Of a stretch of DNA of 64,000 nt, positions 28,951 through 39,632 are shown piece by piece. Under the pieces are notes generated by a model. The model was not told the origin of the DNA, ran no database searches, and saw only the letters and a list, made by a program, of their open reading frames with translations. The first letter of the stretch is position 1. Each line of letters starts with the position of its first letter. The stretch lies in the NCBI RefSeq assembly GCF_014158035.1, contig NZ_JACFXW010000001.1, forward strand, positions 2,356,001-2,420,000. The letters run 5' to 3'. Origin of the DNA: Rhizobium sp. G21. GTDB taxonomy: Bacteria; Pseudomonadota; Alphaproteobacteria; Rhizobiales; Rhizobiaceae. The position numbers were made by a program, and so were the translations under genes.

Positions 28951-29133
28951 TTATTGACCCGCCCAGGCATTTTCAATCGTGTTGCTGATGCCGTAGAACT
29001 GGCCGTTCAGCCGATTGCTGAAGGCGCCGAAACCACCCAGAAGCGCAACGCTGATGATGGCGGCGATCAAGCCATATTCCACCGCGGTCGCGCCGGACCT
29101 ATCGGTAAGGAAACTCTCGATCAGCTTTGTCAT
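28951..29133 (-). CDS. Flp family type IVb pilin (copy 2, divergent)
   Basis: A 60-residue prepilin with the cleavage region D-R-S-G followed by A-T-A-V-E-Y-G-L-I-A-A-I-I-S. The C-terminal part (G-Q-F-Y-G-I-S-N-T-I-E-N-A-W) differs strongly from copies 1 and 3, so it may be a minor or specialised pilin. GGGAAG precedes the ATG. It lies 33 bases upstream of cpaA, probably in one transcript. Confidence 0.9.
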   Translation of the reverse strand: MTKLIESFLTDRSGATAVEYGLIAAIISVALLGGFGAFSNRLNGQFYGISNTIENAWAGQ

Positions 29134-29275
29134 GCGCTTCCCTTCCCGACGTCCAACGAACTGTCGCGACCCTAGAGCAGCTTGATTACGTTTTCTTTAA
29201 TCCGGCCGCCGCGCACAGTTTGCGCGGACGACACAAAGAACCGACAGCTACATGCCTTGGCCGGCACAACTGCCG

Positions 29276-29446
29276 TTAGGTCACGTTCAACTTGGTCGAC
29301 AGCGTGTTGAACTGGGTGTTCAGCGAGTTTCCGAGTGCAGTGGCGCCGGTGATGAGTGCGACGGAAATGAGCGCGGCGATGAGGCCATATTCAATAGCGG
29401 TGGCGCCGGAATCATCCGCCATGAACTTGTTGAGCAGACGGGACAT
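29276..29446 (-). CDS. Flp family type IVb pilin (copy 3, near-duplicate of copy 1)
   Basis: A 56-residue prepilin with leader M-S-R-L-L-N-K-F-M-A-D-D-S-G and mature start A-T-A-I-E-Y-G-L-I. From the cleavage site to the stop it differs from copy 1 at only about two residues, pointing to recent duplication or gene conversion. GGAGGG lies seven bases before the ATG at 29446. Confidence 0.92.
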   Translation of the reverse strand: MSRLLNKFMADDSGATAIEYGLIAALISVALITGATALGNSLNTQFNTLSTKLNVT

Positions 29447-29752
29447 AGTAACCCTCCATAACTGTGCCAGAAATCCGTCGCCCCTTTGGCGACGGAGGCG
29501 CAAGATAAGCCTATATTCTTGATTTCTGCTTTAGATGTTTGGTTAACACTACGCCGGAGATCGTAGCAATTACGTATAAAGACACGGTTGCCCGCATGAT
29601 CATCTTCAGGATCGATCATTTCCGGCATAATTGCGCATCGCTGTGTGAATTGGGCCGGGCTGCTTTTGTTGAGACCCGCCGCCGTCCGTTAAGCGGCCAT
29701 TTACCCTTTCGCCGCATAATTTCTGAAAATCGCTCCTTGATCGGATCTGCCC
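29447..29752. other. divergent promoter region between flp3 and the TadE-side genes
   Basis: A 306-base non-coding stretch. It should hold the leftward flp3 promoter and the rightward promoter of the gene at 29753. A TTAA-N7-TTTA element at 29689-29703 resembles a CtrA box with one mismatch. No conserved RNA structure is evident to me. Confidence 0.5.
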
Positions 29753-30153
29753 ATGCGTCTGCCGACCTTCTTCGTCTTGCTCGGATCTTGCCTCGCCGCG
29801 GGCTTCGGCGCGTCGGTTGCGCATGCCGATGACGCTTTCATGCAGGTCTTCCTCAATCATGCGAAGGTCCTGAAGCTGGATCGCCCGGTCGCCAAGGTCA
29901 TCGTCGGCAATGCGGCGGTCGCCGATGCGACGGTGGCGGACGCCAAGACGATCGTGCTCACCGGAAAGGCATTCGGCACCACCAACCTCGTGTGCTCGAT
30001 GCGGCGGGCGACGCCATGCTCGACGAGAGGATTCTGGTGTCGATCGATGAGGACAATACGCTCAGGCTGTTCCGGCAGACCGAGCGCACCGTTTATTCCT
30101 GCACGCCGGCCTGCGAGCAGCATCAGGCTTTGAACGGGGCCGGGATCAACTGA
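29753..30153 (+). CDS. pilus assembly protein with stand-alone CpaC-type N-terminal domain, frame broken near 29992
   Basis: A signal peptide ending A-H-A is followed by the T2SS/T3SS pilus N-domain seen at the start of CpaC: A-K-V-L-K-L-D-R-P-V-A-K-V-I-V-G, then V-L-T-G-K-A-F-G-T-T-N-L-V. One extra base in the GTGTG at 29990-29994 continues as V-L-D-A-A-G-D-A-M-L-D-E-R-I-L-V-S-I-D-E and ends at a TGA at 30151, giving about 133 residues. It has no secretin domain. Such small partners occur next to Tad loci in Rhizobiales; the role is unknown. Confidence 0.8.
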
Positions 30154-30265
30154 TCCTTTCGAATCTCTCAAACAGATCGCTAAAATTTGGCGAGGCCGGA
30201 AAACCCGGATTTAAGTCGGAACGCCTATCGTGACACGACGTTCATGACGACGATAAAGGGCTCCG

Positions 30266-30877
30266 ATGCTGGGAGACAGGTTTCTGAAGAAGGCGCGGCG
30301 CGTCTTTGGCGGATTTCGACGCGCCTCGGACGGCGCCGCGGCGATCGAATTCGCCATTCTCATCCTGCCGTTCGCCATTCTGGTGTTTGCGATCTTCGAG
30401 ACGTTCACCGCCTTTGCGGGTGAAACGCTCGTCAACAACGCCGTCGACACGATGGCGCGCAGGATCCGCACCGGCGAGATCACATTCGGCCAGGGCAAAT
30501 CGACCGACATGACCGAAGCGGAATTCCGCCAGGCGTTCTGCGATGAAATCGCCGTCTTTCATATGTGCGACGACGCCGAAGCCGCCACCCCCGCGAAGCT
30601 CTATATCGATGTTCGGCAATTTGCGTCTTACTCCGCCATGCCGCTCGACGTGCCCAAAATTTCGAGCGCGGCCTATTCGGATCTCGACACCAGCGACTTC
30701 GCCTTCTCTCCCGGCGGGGCCGACAGCAAGAACATGTTGCGCGCCTATTATCGCTGGAGCGTGATGACCGATCTCGTCCGCCCCTATGTCGCCAATCTCA
30801 AGCCATCGGGCGAGGCCAGGCCCACCCAGTTCCTCATCGTCGCCACGTCGGTTTTCGAGAACGAAGATTATGAATGA
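30266..30877 (+). CDS. TadE-like pseudopilin
   Basis: A 203-residue protein with a basic leader, then D-G-A-A-A-I-E-F-A-I-L and a hydrophobic helix (residues 22-48), the TadE/TadG-type prepilin signature with Glu +5-like position. The rest is a soluble extracytoplasmic domain. It is a likely CpaA substrate and minor component of the Flp pilus. It overlaps the next gene by eight bases. Confidence 0.88.
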   Translation: MLGDRFLKKARRVFGGFRRASDGAAAIEFAILILPFAILVFAIFETFTAFAGETLVNNAVDTMARRIRTGEITFGQGKSTDMTEAEFRQAFCDEIAVFHMCDDAEAATPAKLYIDVRQFASYSAMPLDVPKISSAAYSDLDTSDFAFSPGGADSKNMLRAYYRWSVMTDLVRPYVANLKPSGEARPTQFLIVATSVFENEDYE

Positions 30878-31465
30878 GCGCTTGCGAAACCTCCTGCGTC
30901 ATCGTTTCCTGAACCTTCGCCGCATGGTCGGCGACCGGTCCGGCGCCAGCGCCATCGAATTCGCCTTCCTGATGCCGGTGCTGATCGCCCTTTATCTCTC
31001 TCCTCCTACGAAATCACGACGGCCTACACCGCCTCTACCAAGGCGCTGAAGGCGGCAAGCACGGTGGCCGATGCGGTGGCGCGGCAAAACACGGTGAGTA
31101 AATCTTCGCTCGCAGACATGATGGATGCCGTCCGGGCGACGCTGGCGCCGGACAGCGCCGAGGGTGTGGGGCTCAAGATCAGCGGCGTCTCGGTCGACAG
31201 CGCCGGCAACGCGCGCGTTCTGTGGTCGTGGAGCCAGGACGGCGATGCGCCTTATGTGAAAGGCAGCGAGGTGGATGCGCCGGACGATCTCAAGACGCCA
31301 TCGAGCTTTTTGATCCGGGCCGAAGTGTCTGCCCCGCACGAGATCCTGCTTTACATGACCAGCGCGGGTTCCTTCGACCGATCGACGAGGAGCATCACCC
31401 TGCATCGCGAATTCTACTTCAAGCAGCGCCTGGGCGACGAAATTCCCTGCAGCGACTGCTCCTGA
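30870..31465 (+). CDS. second TadE-like pseudopilin, frame broken near 31003
   Basis: Starts inside the end of the previous gene (ATGAATGA overlap). Leader and signature read D-R-S-G-A-S-A-I-E-F-A-F-L-M-P-V-L-I-A-L-Y-L; the frame then shifts in the CTCTCTCCTCC tract at 30995-31007. It continues in another frame as S-Y-E-I-T-T-A-Y-T-A-S-T-K-A-L-K-A-A-S-T and T-V-A-D-A-V-A-R-Q-N to the stop at 31465. The second part has the usual V-A-D-A-V-A-R of TadE/G proteins. The product would be about 198 residues. Confidence 0.83.
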
Positions 31466-31539
31466 CAAGCGGTCGACTTGCCAAGGGCGGCTGCGCCGCT
31501 TAACTGTCGCGTGACTATTCTCATCCGCACAGGATCCGC

Positions 31540-32772
31540 ATGGCCCGCGTCTTTCTCTTCGTGCTCGACTCCTTCGGCATCGGAAACGCGCCGGACGCAG
31601 AACGATATGGCGATCTCGGGGCGGATACGCTCGGCCATATCGCCGAATTCTGCGCGGCGGGGGCAGCCGATCGCGCGGGACTTCGCGAAGGCCCGTTGAT
31701 GCTTCCGCATATGACCAGCCTCGGCCTCCTGCACGCCTATGTCGCCGCCAATGGCGTGTTGCCGGCCGGCATGCGCCATGCGCCGCGGCTGCTCGGCGCC
31801 TTCGCCGCCGCCCAGGAAACGTCGAAGGGCAAGGATACGCCCTCGGGCCATTGGGAGATCGCCGGCGCGCCCGTCATGTTCGACTGGGGTTATTTCCCGA
31901 GCCAGGGCGACGCCTTTTCGCCCGATCTCGTCGCGCAGATCTGCCAGGCGGCGGACCTGCCCGGCATTCTCGGCAATTGCCACGCTTCGGGCACCGACAT
32001 CATCGCGCGTCTCGGCGAGGAGCATATGCGGACGGGAAAGCCGATCTGCTACACCTCTTCGGATTCGGTGTTTCAGATCGCCGCCCATGAACAGACATTC
32101 GGGCTCGACCGTCTGCTGGCGTTGTCGGAAATCGTGCGCGGCATTCTCGATCCGCTCAATATCGGCCGCGTCATCGCCCGGCCCTTCCTCGGCGACAGCG
32201 CCGAGACCTTCGAGCGGACCGGCAATCGACGCGATTTCTCCGTCCTGCCGCCGGAAGCGACGTTGCTCGATCGACTGACCGCGGCCGGCCGCTCGGTTCA
32301 CGCGGTTGGCAAGATCGGCGACATCTTCGCCCATCAGGGCGTGTCGACCCTGACCAAGGCGAACGGTAACATGGCGCTCTTCGACGCTTCGCTGGACGTG
32401 ATGGACAAAGCCGAAGACGGCGATCTCGTCTTCACCAATTTCGTCGATTTCGACATGCTCTACGGCCATCGCCGCGATGTCGCCGGCTATGCGGCGGCGC
32501 TCGAGGCCTTCGACGACAGGCTGCCGGATTTCGCCGCGCGCATGAAGCAGGGCGACGTCGCCATCCTCACTGCCGATCACGGCTGCGATCCGACCTGGCG
32601 CGGCGCGGATCATACGCGCGAGCAGGTCCCGGCGCTGATGTTCGGCCCCTCGGTGCGGCCCGTCTCGCACGGCGTGCGCAGAAGCTTCGCCGATATCGGC
32701 GAGACGGTGGCGCAGATTCTCGGCGTCGAGGCCGGCCCGCATGGGGCGGGATTCTGGTCCCCTGCGGGCTGA
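31540..32772 (+). CDS. deoB: phosphopentomutase
   Basis: A 410-residue alkaline-phosphatase-superfamily enzyme converting (deoxy)ribose-1-phosphate to the 5-phosphate. Metal and phosphate residues are in V-L-D-S-F-G-I-G (Asp near residue 10), the phosphorylated Thr region [10 protein letters not shown] near 88, and T-A-D-H-G-C-D-P-T near the C-terminus. AGGAT lies before the ATG. It feeds products of DeoA and other phosphorylases into sugar metabolism, matching the nucleoside genes downstream. Confidence 0.96.
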   Translation: MARVFLFVLDSFGIGNAPDAERYGDLGADTLGHIAEFCAAGAADRAGLREGPLMLPHMTSLGLLHAYVAANGVLPAGMRHAPRLLGAFAAAQETSKGKDTPSGHWEIAGAPVMFDWGYFPSQGDAFSPDLVAQICQAADLPGILGNCHASGTDIIARLGEEHMRTGKPICYTSSDSVFQIAAHEQTFGLDRLLALSEIVRGILDPLNIGRVIARPFLGDSAETFERTGNRRDFSVLPPEATLLDRLTAAGRSVHAVGKIGDIFAHQGVSTLTKANGNMALFDASLDVMDKAEDGDLVFTNFVDFDMLYGHRRDVAGYAAALEAFDDRLPDFAARMKQGDVAILTADHGCDPTWRGADHTREQVPALMFGPSVRPVSHGVRRSFADIGETVAQILGVEAGPHGAGFWSPAG

Positions 32773-32897
32773 AACGCCTGATTTCCGCCTCTTTGATGGG
32801 GATGACAGGGCAAAGGCGAAATGGGCGCTTGCGGGGCCGCCGCCATCGTGGAAAAACTCGGTCGACAGCAGACAAGAACAAGAAAAGGCATCCCGAC

Positions 32898-33527
32898 ATG
32901 GACGGCGTGACAGTCATCAATCATCCGCTCGTGCAGCACAAGCTCACGATCATGCGCAAGAAGGAAACCTCGACCGCCGGCTTCCGCCGCCTGCTGCGCG
33001 AGATCTCCACCCTGCTCTGCTATGAAGTCACCCGCGACCTCGAGATCACCTATGAAGAGATCGAAACGCCGCTCGTGCCGATGACCGCGCCGATCCTCGA
33101 AGGCAAGAAGCTGGTTTTCGCCTCGATCCTGCGCGCCGGCAACGGCCTGCTCGAAGGCATGCTGGACCTCGTGCCCTCGGCCCGCGTGTCGCATATTGGC
33201 GTCTATCGCGACCATGAAACGCTGAAACCGGTCGAATATTACTTCAAGGCGCCGGAAGACATCAACGAGCGGCTGGTGATCGTGGTCGACCCGATGCTCG
33301 CCACCGGCAATTCGTCGATCGCCGCGATCGACAAGCTCAAGGAGCGCGGCGCGACCAATATCCGTTTCCTGTGTCTGCTGGCGGCGCCGGAAGGCATCAA
33401 GAACTTCCACGCCTTCCATCCGGATGTGCCGGTCTACACCGCCTCGATCGACAGTCATCTCAACGAGAAGGGCTATATCGTTCCCGGTCTCGGCGACGCC
33501 GGCGACCGCATGTACGGAACGAAGTGA
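32898..33527 (+). CDS. upp: uracil phosphoribosyltransferase
   Basis: A 209-residue enzyme making UMP from uracil and PRPP. It has R-K-K-E-T-S-T near residue 20, the S-I-L-R-A-G-N-G-L loop, the PRPP-binding [12 protein letters not shown] and the C-terminal P-G-L-G-D-A-G-D-R. The start at 32898 follows AAAGG. It is probably co-transcribed with deoB (125-base gap) and ends at a clear terminator. Confidence 0.96.
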   Translation: MDGVTVINHPLVQHKLTIMRKKETSTAGFRRLLREISTLLCYEVTRDLEITYEEIETPLVPMTAPILEGKKLVFASILRAGNGLLEGMLDLVPSARVSHIGVYRDHETLKPVEYYFKAPEDINERLVIVVDPMLATGNSSIAAIDKLKERGATNIRFLCLLAAPEGIKNFHAFHPDVPVYTASIDSHLNEKGYIVPGLGDAGDRMYGTK

Positions 33528-33573
33528 CCGGGTTTCTTAAATCGGATTTAACGCTTTTCTCGAAAAAGCCTGG

Positions 33574-33600
33574 AAGGCGCCGTTCGGCGCCTTTGTTTTT
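33574..33600 (+). terminator. rho-independent terminator after upp
   Basis: AAGGCGCC-GTTC-GGCGCCTT forms a perfect eight-base stem with a four-base loop followed by TGTTTTT. Confidence 0.9.
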
Positions 33601-33658
33601 ACATATCTCTTAGCAAATCCGCACTAGCGTCATTCTCCTGTATGCATGGGAGAATTCT

Positions 33659-34162
33659 ATGATCGGGCGCGCGCTCCTCATCTGGTCCTCGGTGATCGTG
33701 GTGGCCGTCAACGTGCCGGCGATGGTCGATCCGGCCAAGAAACACGCCTCGGACGGCGAGACCGCGCCGATCGGCGCGTCCGCCGCTCCGTCGCGCAGCT
33801 ATGTGCTGAAATCCAACGACTCCGGTCATTTCGAGGGTCGATTTCGGCTGAACGGCAAGCCGCTGGACGCAATGATCGACACCGGCGCGACCTTCGTCAC
33901 CATCAACGAGGCAGACGCCCGCAATCTCGGTTATGGCGGCAACGAACTGAATTTCCGCTATCAGGTCGACACCGCCAACGGTCCCGCCAAGGCGGCGCGC
34001 ATCCAGTTGCGCTCGGTTGAAATCGGCACGGTGCAGGTGCGCAATGTCGATGCGCTGGTGCTGAGGGGCCGCAAGCTCGCCTCGCCGCTGATCGGCATGA
34101 GCTTCATGCGCAAGCTCGATTCCTACTCCGCCGACAATAGCGAAATGCGACTGGTCAACTGA
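33659..34162 (+). CDS. TIGR02281-type clan AA aspartic (retropepsin-like) protease
   Basis: A 167-residue protein with an N-terminal membrane/signal segment (residues 5-22) and one retropepsin lobe: catalytic M-I-D-T-G-A-T-F-V at about residues 72-80 and the second hydrophobic-Gly pattern L-I-G-M-S-F-M. Such proteins act as dimers in the periplasm or at the membrane; substrates are unknown. Its stop overlaps the corrected end of deoA on the other strand by eight bases. Confidence 0.87.
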   Translation: MIGRALLIWSSVIVVAVNVPAMVDPAKKHASDGETAPIGASAAPSRSYVLKSNDSGHFEGRFRLNGKPLDAMIDTGATFVTINEADARNLGYGGNELNFRYQVDTANGPAKAARIQLRSVEIGTVQVRNVDALVLRGRKLASPLIGMSFMRKLDSYSADNSEMRLVN

Positions 34163-35465
34163 TCCGCTTGATCAGGACGGTCCGAGCCGGAGCCGGCTCG
34201 TCGGCGATCGTCACGCAATCGAGAAATGCGGAAGCCCCCTCGCCGCCGCCGCGTCGTCGGCGGCATGAACAACAGCGAGCGGCTCGCCGGCGACGATCTT
34301 TCTTCCAATCGGCGCGATATCCGTAAAGCCGGTGCGGTGGTCGACGGCGTCTTCCGGCCGCAGACGCCCGCCGCCGAGTCCGATCACCGCCAGGCCGACC
34401 TCTCGGGTGCGATAGAAGGCGACGAAGCCGGAATTCGGGGCTGGGATCGGGCGGACAACCGGCGCTTTCGGCAGACGGGCGCGCCAGGACGTGGTGAAAT
34501 CGACCGGCCCGCCCTGGGCATGCGCCATGCGGCCAAAGACCTCCATCGCCCGACCGGAGGACAGGGCCGCTTCCGCCGTCCGTTCGGCCTCGACGAGACC
34601 TTCCACAAGGCCGGCATTGACCAGCATTTCCGCCGCAAACGCCATGACGACCTGATGGATGCGCGTCCCTGACTTGCCGCCTTCGAGAAACTCCATGGCA
34701 TGGGCGACTTCGACGGCGTTGCCGGCGCAATCGGCGAGCGGCTCGTTCATGTCGGTGATCAGCGCAGAGGTCTTAACGCCCGCGCCATTGGCGACATCGA
34801 CGATCGAGCGCGCCAACGTTTCGGCTTCTTCCATGCTCTGCATGAAGGCGCCGTTGCCGGTCTTCACGTCCATGACCAGGGATTGCAGGCCGGCCGCCAG
34901 CTTCTTTGATAGGATGGAGCCGGTGATCAGCGGCACGGAATCCACCGTGGCGGTGACGTCGCGGATGGCGTAGAGGCGTTTGTCGGCGGGCGCGCATCTG
35001 ACCGGTCTGGCCGACGATGGCGCAGCCCACATTCCGCACGATCGCGGAAAAGCGCTCCTTGTCGGGAAAGATGTCGTAGCCCGGAATCGATTCCAGCTTG
35101 TCGAGCGTGCCGCCGGTATGGCCGAGGCCGCGCCCGGAGATCATCGGCACGGCGAGCCCGCAGGCAGCCACGATCGGCGCCAGCATCAGCGAGACATTGT
35201 CGCCGACGCCGCCGGTCGAATGCTTGTCGCCGATCGGCCGGTCGAGATCCGGCCAGGTCATGACGTCGCCGGAATCCCGCATCGCCAGCGTCAGCGCCAC
35301 GGTCTCCTCGGCGCTCATGCCGGAGAACCATACGGCCATGGCGAAGGCCGCCACCTGTCCCTCCGAGATCTCGTTGCGCGAAAGCGCGCTGACGAAATCG
35401 TAGATGACGGCGGGCGGCAAAGTCTCGCCATTCCGCTTGGCGCGGATCACTTCCTGCGGGATCAT
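34155..35465 (-). CDS. deoA: thymidine phosphorylase, frame broken near 34995 and 34237
   Basis: Splits pyrimidine deoxynucleosides into base and deoxyribose-1-phosphate. Piece one has the family region [11 protein letters not shown] and [11 protein letters not shown]. The frame shifts just after G-Q-T-G-Q-M, where one extra C lies in 34992-34997, and resumes [12 protein letters not shown] with [10 protein letters not shown] second break at the CCCCC 34235-34239 replaces the conserved tail; restored, it ends T-V-L-I-K-R-I-S at 34155. The joined length (about 436) suits DeoA. It is followed in the uptake operon direction after cdd. Confidence 0.88.
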
Positions 35466-35479
35466 GCGGGCGTTCTCCT

Positions 35480-35875
35480 TCAGCCGATGACGTCGGTGTC
35501 GAAGCTGAACGGGAGAAGCTCGTCCATCGTCATCGTCTTCTTCACGCCAGTCTCGTCACAGAGATAGATGCGCGTGTCGCGATCGGCGAATTCGGCGATT
35601 TTCTGGCGACAACCGCCGCAGGGCGGGCACAGCGCCATCTTCTCGGCGATCACGGCGATCTCGACGATCTTCTTGGCGCCGCCCATCACCATGGCGCCGA
35701 TCGCCGTGCATTCGGCGCACCAGCCCTGCGGAAAGGCGAGGTTCTCTATATTGGCGCCCTTGTAGATGACGCCGTCCTCGGCGCGGATCGCCGCGCCGAC
35801 GGGGAATTTGGAATAGGGCGCATAGCATTTGCCCATGGCGTCTTTCGCCGCTTCGAAAAGCTGGTCCAGCGACAT
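35480..35875 (-). CDS. cdd: cytidine deaminase
   Basis: A 131-residue zinc enzyme converting (deoxy)cytidine to (deoxy)uridine. The C-A-E motif (W-C-A-E-C-T-A) holds a zinc ligand and the proton-shuttling Glu; P-C-G-G-C-R-Q gives the other two Cys ligands. It is the short homotetrameric type. It lies 14 bases upstream of deoA and one base after the permease stop, so uptake and catabolism are co-transcribed. Confidence 0.95.
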   Translation of the reverse strand: MSLDQLFEAAKDAMGKCYAPYSKFPVGAAIRAEDGVIYKGANIENLAFPQGWCAECTAIGAMVMGGAKKIVEIAVIAEKMALCPPCGGCRQKIAEFADRDTRIYLCDETGVKKTMTMDELLPFSFDTDVIG

Positions 35876-35876
35876 C

Positions 35877-36849
35877 TCAGCGCTCCTTCACATAGGGGAC
35901 GCCGGCCGCCTTGGGCGGCATGGCCTTGCCGATGAAGCCCGCGAGCAGCACGACGGTGAGGATATAGGGCAGCGCCGTCCAGAGCTGCACGGGGATCTCT
36001 CCGATCAACGGCACCGGCTGGCCCTGCATGGCGATGGACAGCGACTCCAGGAATCCGAACAGCAGGCAGGTGAGCAGGATGTTCTTCGGCTTCCAGTTGG
36101 CGAAGACCAGCGCCGCGAGCGCGATGAAGCCCTTGCCGGCCGACATGCCTTTGGTGAAACCGCCGCTGACGGCCATCGACAGAAACGCGCCGGCGAGGCC
36201 GACGAAGACGCCGCCCAGCAGCACCGCCATGTAGCGCAGTCGCGCCACGGAGATGCCGGCCGTATCCACCGCGCCCGGATTTTCGCCCACGGCGCGCAGG
36301 CGCAGGCCGAAGCGGGTCCGATAGAGGATCCACCAGGTCAACGGGATCATCGCGAAGGCGAAATAAGTGAGCAGGTGGTGGCCCGACAGGATGCGCTCGT
36401 AGAAGACGCCGATGACCGGAATCTGACCGATCTCGGCGGCGAGCGGCAATTGCACCGTCTGCAGTTTTGCGTCGCCCGAGAGCGAGGGGCGTGCGGCCTG
36501 CCATGTTGAACCAGGCCTGGCCGATGATCACCGTCGCGCCCATGGCGACAAAGTTGATCGCCGTTCCCGAGACGACCTGATTGCCGCGCTGGGAGATCGA
36601 GGCGTAGCCATGCACGGCCGAAAACGCCACCGCGCAGAGGATGGCCGAGGCGATGCCGAGCACGGCCGAGCCGGTGACCGCGGCGCCGGATGCGCCGGCG
36701 AAGGCGGCCGCCAGCAGCTTACCTTCGAGGCCGATATCGACGACGCCGGAGCGTTCGGCATAGAGGCCGGCCAGCGCGGTCAGGATCAACGGCACGGACA
36801 TGCGGATCGTGCCCTGGAGAACAGAGACCCACCAATCGATATTTTCCAT
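35877..36849 (-). CDS. nucleoside ABC transporter permease (BMP type, NupQ-like), frame broken near 36487
   Basis: The N-terminal piece (M-E-N-I-D-W-W through F-N-M-A-G-R-T-P) and C-terminal piece (Q-L-P-L-A-A-E-I-G-Q to P-Y-V-K-E-R) lie in two frames that join if the GGGG at 36486-36489 loses one base. The whole is about 323 residues with eight or more membrane segments and the E-N-P-x-A-x2-x-A-G-I-S cytoplasmic loop of BPD permeases of the BMP/ribose group. It pairs with the permease immediately upstream (two-base gap). Confidence 0.87.
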
Positions 36850-36851
36850 GA

Positions 36852-37985
36852 TCAGCCTCCAGCAACTTCAGTGGTGGGCGCGCCGCCGCGGCGCATACGG
36901 GCGAAGGTCATCGTCACGGCGGGGCGGAACAGATGCTCCAGCGCGCCGGCGAACAGGATGACCAGACCCTGGATGATGACGATCATGTCGCGCGAGATGT
37001 TGGGCATTTCGAAGGCGATCTCGGCGCCGCCCTGATAGAGCATGCCGAACAGGATCGAGGCGAGAATGATGCCGACCGGATGCGACCGGCCCATCAGCGC
37101 CACGGCGATGCCGACGAAGCCGGCGCCGGCGACGAATTCCTGCTGGATGCGGAACTGGTCGCCCATGATCGAATTGATCGCGAGCAATCCGGCCAGCGCG
37201 CCCGAAATCAGCATGGTGACGATGATGATCTTCTTCTCGGAGATGCCGGCGTAACGCGCCGCGCCGGCGCTGTGGCCGAGCGTGCGCATTTCATAGCCGA
37301 GTCGCGTGCGCCAGATCAGCAGCCAGACCAGGTAACAGGCGAGAAGCGCCAGCAGGAAGCTGAGGTTGAACGGCGAATTGCGATTGTCGAGGCCGAATAT
37401 CGCCAGCAGCCAATCGAGCTTCGGCAATTGCCCGCCGGCCTCGAAGGTGCGCGACTGGATCGCCATAGAGCCGAAGGGCTTGAAGACGTTGATCAGCATC
37501 CACAGCATCAGGCTGTTGGCCATATAGTTGAACATGATCGTGGTGATGACGATGTGGCTGCCGCGATAGGCCTGCAGCCAGGCCGGCACCAACGACCAGA
37601 GCGCGCCGGTAGCGATGCTGCCGACGATGGCGAGCGGGAACACTACATACCAGGGAAGCGTGGAATCGAACATCAGGCAGGCGGCAGCCACGCCGATGCC
37701 GCCGATATAGGCCTGGCCCTCGACGCCGATATTGAACAGGCCGGCATGGGCCGCGACCGCCACGGCGAGACCCGCAAAGATGAAGTTGGTGGCGTAGAAC
37801 AGCGTGTAGCCGACACCTTCGCCGGAGCCGAAGGCGCCGGTGATCATCAGTTCGGCGGCGCGCAGCGGATTTTCGCCGACGAACAGCACGACGAGGCCCG
37901 AAATCAGGAAGGCCGCGATGAGATTGAGCAGCGGGATCAGGCCATATTCGGCCCAATTCGGCAGCTTGGCAAAGGGCGCGCTCAT
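36852..37985 (-). CDS. nucleoside ABC transporter permease (BMP type, NupP-like)
   Basis: A 377-residue inner-membrane protein with around ten hydrophobic segments and the loop A-A-R-Y-A-G-I-S-E-K-K typical of this permease group. It forms the heterodimeric channel with the downstream permease. The ATG overlaps the corrected stop of the ATPase gene (ATGA), showing tight coupling. Confidence 0.92.
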   Translation of the reverse strand: MSAPFAKLPNWAEYGLIPLLNLIAAFLISGLVVLFVGENPLRAAELMITGAFGSGEGVGYTLFYATNFIFAGLAVAVAAHAGLFNIGVEGQAYIGGIGVAAACLMFDSTLPWYVVFPLAIVGSIATGALWSLVPAWLQAYRGSHIVITTIMFNYMANSLMLWMLINVFKPFGSMAIQSRTFEAGGQLPKLDWLLAIFGLDNRNSPFNLSFLLALLACYLVWLLIWRTRLGYEMRTLGHSAGAARYAGISEKKIIIVTMLISGALAGLLAINSIMGDQFRIQQEFVAGAGFVGIAVALMGRSHPVGIILASILFGMLYQGGAEIAFEMPNISRDMIVIIQGLVILFAGALEHLFRPAVTMTFARMRRGGAPTTEVAGG

Positions 37986-39519
37986 TCGGCTGCCTCCTTC
38001 TCTTGTCTTCCACGCCCGCCATCAGCAGGCCGATTTCCCCTTCCGGCGCATCCGGGCTGCGTTCGCCCACGACGCGGCCGGCGAACATCACCAGGATGCG
38101 GTCCGACAGCGAGCGGATCTCGTCGAGTTCGACCGAGACCAGCAGGATGGCCTTGCCGGCGTCGCGCATTTCGATGATGCGGCGATGGATGAATTCGATC
38201 GCGCCGACATCGACGCCGCGCGTCGGCTGGCCGATGACCAGCACGTCGGGATTCTGCTCCATCTCGCGCGCCAGCACGATCTTCTGCTGGTTGCCGCCCG
38301 AGAAATTGGCGGTCTTGAGACGTGGATTGGGCGGACGGATGTCGTATTGGGCAATCTTGGCCTCGGCGTCCTTGCGGATCGCATCGACATCGAGCAGCCA
38401 GCCCTTGGTGTATTGCGGCGCGTTGTGATAGCCGAGAATGGCGTTTTCCGCCTCCTCGAACTTCAGCACCAGACCGGTGTGATGGCGGTCTTCCGACACA
38501 TGCGCGAGACCGCGGCGACGCAGGTCGGCCGGGTCGCCATGGCCCGTCACGTCGACCGGCTTGCCGTTGAGTTCGACCCTGCCGGTCAGCGCGCGGCGCA
38601 TGCCGGCGATAGCTTCCATGAGCTCCGACTGGCCGTTGCCGGCGACCCCGGCGATGCCGACGATTTCGCCGGCGCGCACATCGAAGGAGACGTCGTCGAC
38701 CATGGTCACGCCGCGGCTGTCCCTGACGGTGAGATTGCGCACCGACAGCTTGACGCCCGAGGGATTGGCCTCGCCTTTTTCCACGCGCAGCAGAACCCGG
38801 CGGCCGACCATCAGTTCTGCGAGTTCCTCCACCGTCGTCTCTGCGGTCGTGCGGGTCGCGACGATCTCGCCGCGCCGCATCACCGACACTTCGTCGGTGA
38901 TCGCCATGATCTCGCGCAGCTTGTGGGTGATCAGCAGGATCGTCTTTCCCTGTTCCTTGAGCTGGGCGAGGATCCGGAACAGGTGATCGGCCTCGGCCGG
39001 CGTCAACACGCCCGTCGGTTCGTCGAGAATGAGGATTTCGGCGCCGCGGAACAGGGCTTTGAGGATCTCGACGCGCTGCTGGATGCCGACCGGCAATTCC
39101 TCGATCGTGGCGTCGGGGTCGACCTCCATCTCATATTCCTGCTCGAGCCGCTTCAGCTCGGCGCGCGCCTTGGCGATGCCCTTGTTGAGAATAGGCGAAT
39201 CCTCGGCGCCGAGCATGATGTTCTCGAGCACGGTGAAATTTTCCACCAGCATGAAATGCTGGTGGACCATGCCGATGCCGGCGGAAATCGCCGCGTTCGG
39301 ATCCTTGATATGGGCCTTCTGGCCGTTGATGTGGATTTCGCCCCTGTCGGCCTGGTAGAAGCCGTAGAGGATCGACATCAATGTGGATTTGCCGGCGCCG
39401 TTTTCCCCGATGATGCCGTGGATGGCGCCCTTGCGGACCTTGAGGTCGATGTTCTTGTTGGCGTGGACGGGGCCGAAACTCTTGTCGATGCCCTTGAGTT
39501 CAATTGCAAGTTCGCTCAT
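37982..39519 (-). CDS. nucleoside ABC transporter ATP-binding protein with two ATPase domains (NupO-like), frame broken near 38002
   Basis: About 512 residues. Domain 1 (1-250) has Walker A G-E-N-G-A-G-K-S-T and Walker B L-I-L-D-E-P-T. Domain 2 has the degenerate Walker A G-V-A-G-N-G-Q-S-E and signature F-S-G-G-N-Q-Q-K, as in the BMP/ribose class of double ATPases. Read literally the frame overruns out of phase into the permease gene. One extra base near 38002 gives the acidic tail K-E-A-A-E and a TGA overlapping the permease ATG. Confidence 0.9.
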
Positions 39520-39632
39520 GACAGCCCATATCGGAACGGCCGGCCAACAGGGCGCGGCTTTCTGGACGGATAGTGTTGAGGTTTGGGACGCCTGTCCAGC
39601 GGCTTTCGCCAGCCAGCGACGGAGAAAACGCC

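Noticed and set aside
29990..31010. Programmed ribosomal frameshifting in the pilus genes at 29992 and 31003.
   Set aside because: No slippery heptamer with a following structure is evident, and such breaks occur throughout the window in unrelated genes.
34155..35465. deoA read as two separate genes or as a decayed pseudogene.
   Set aside because: Both halves and the final tail keep full family conservation in their own frames and one-base changes restore a normal-length enzyme; the pattern matches the other homopolymer breaks.
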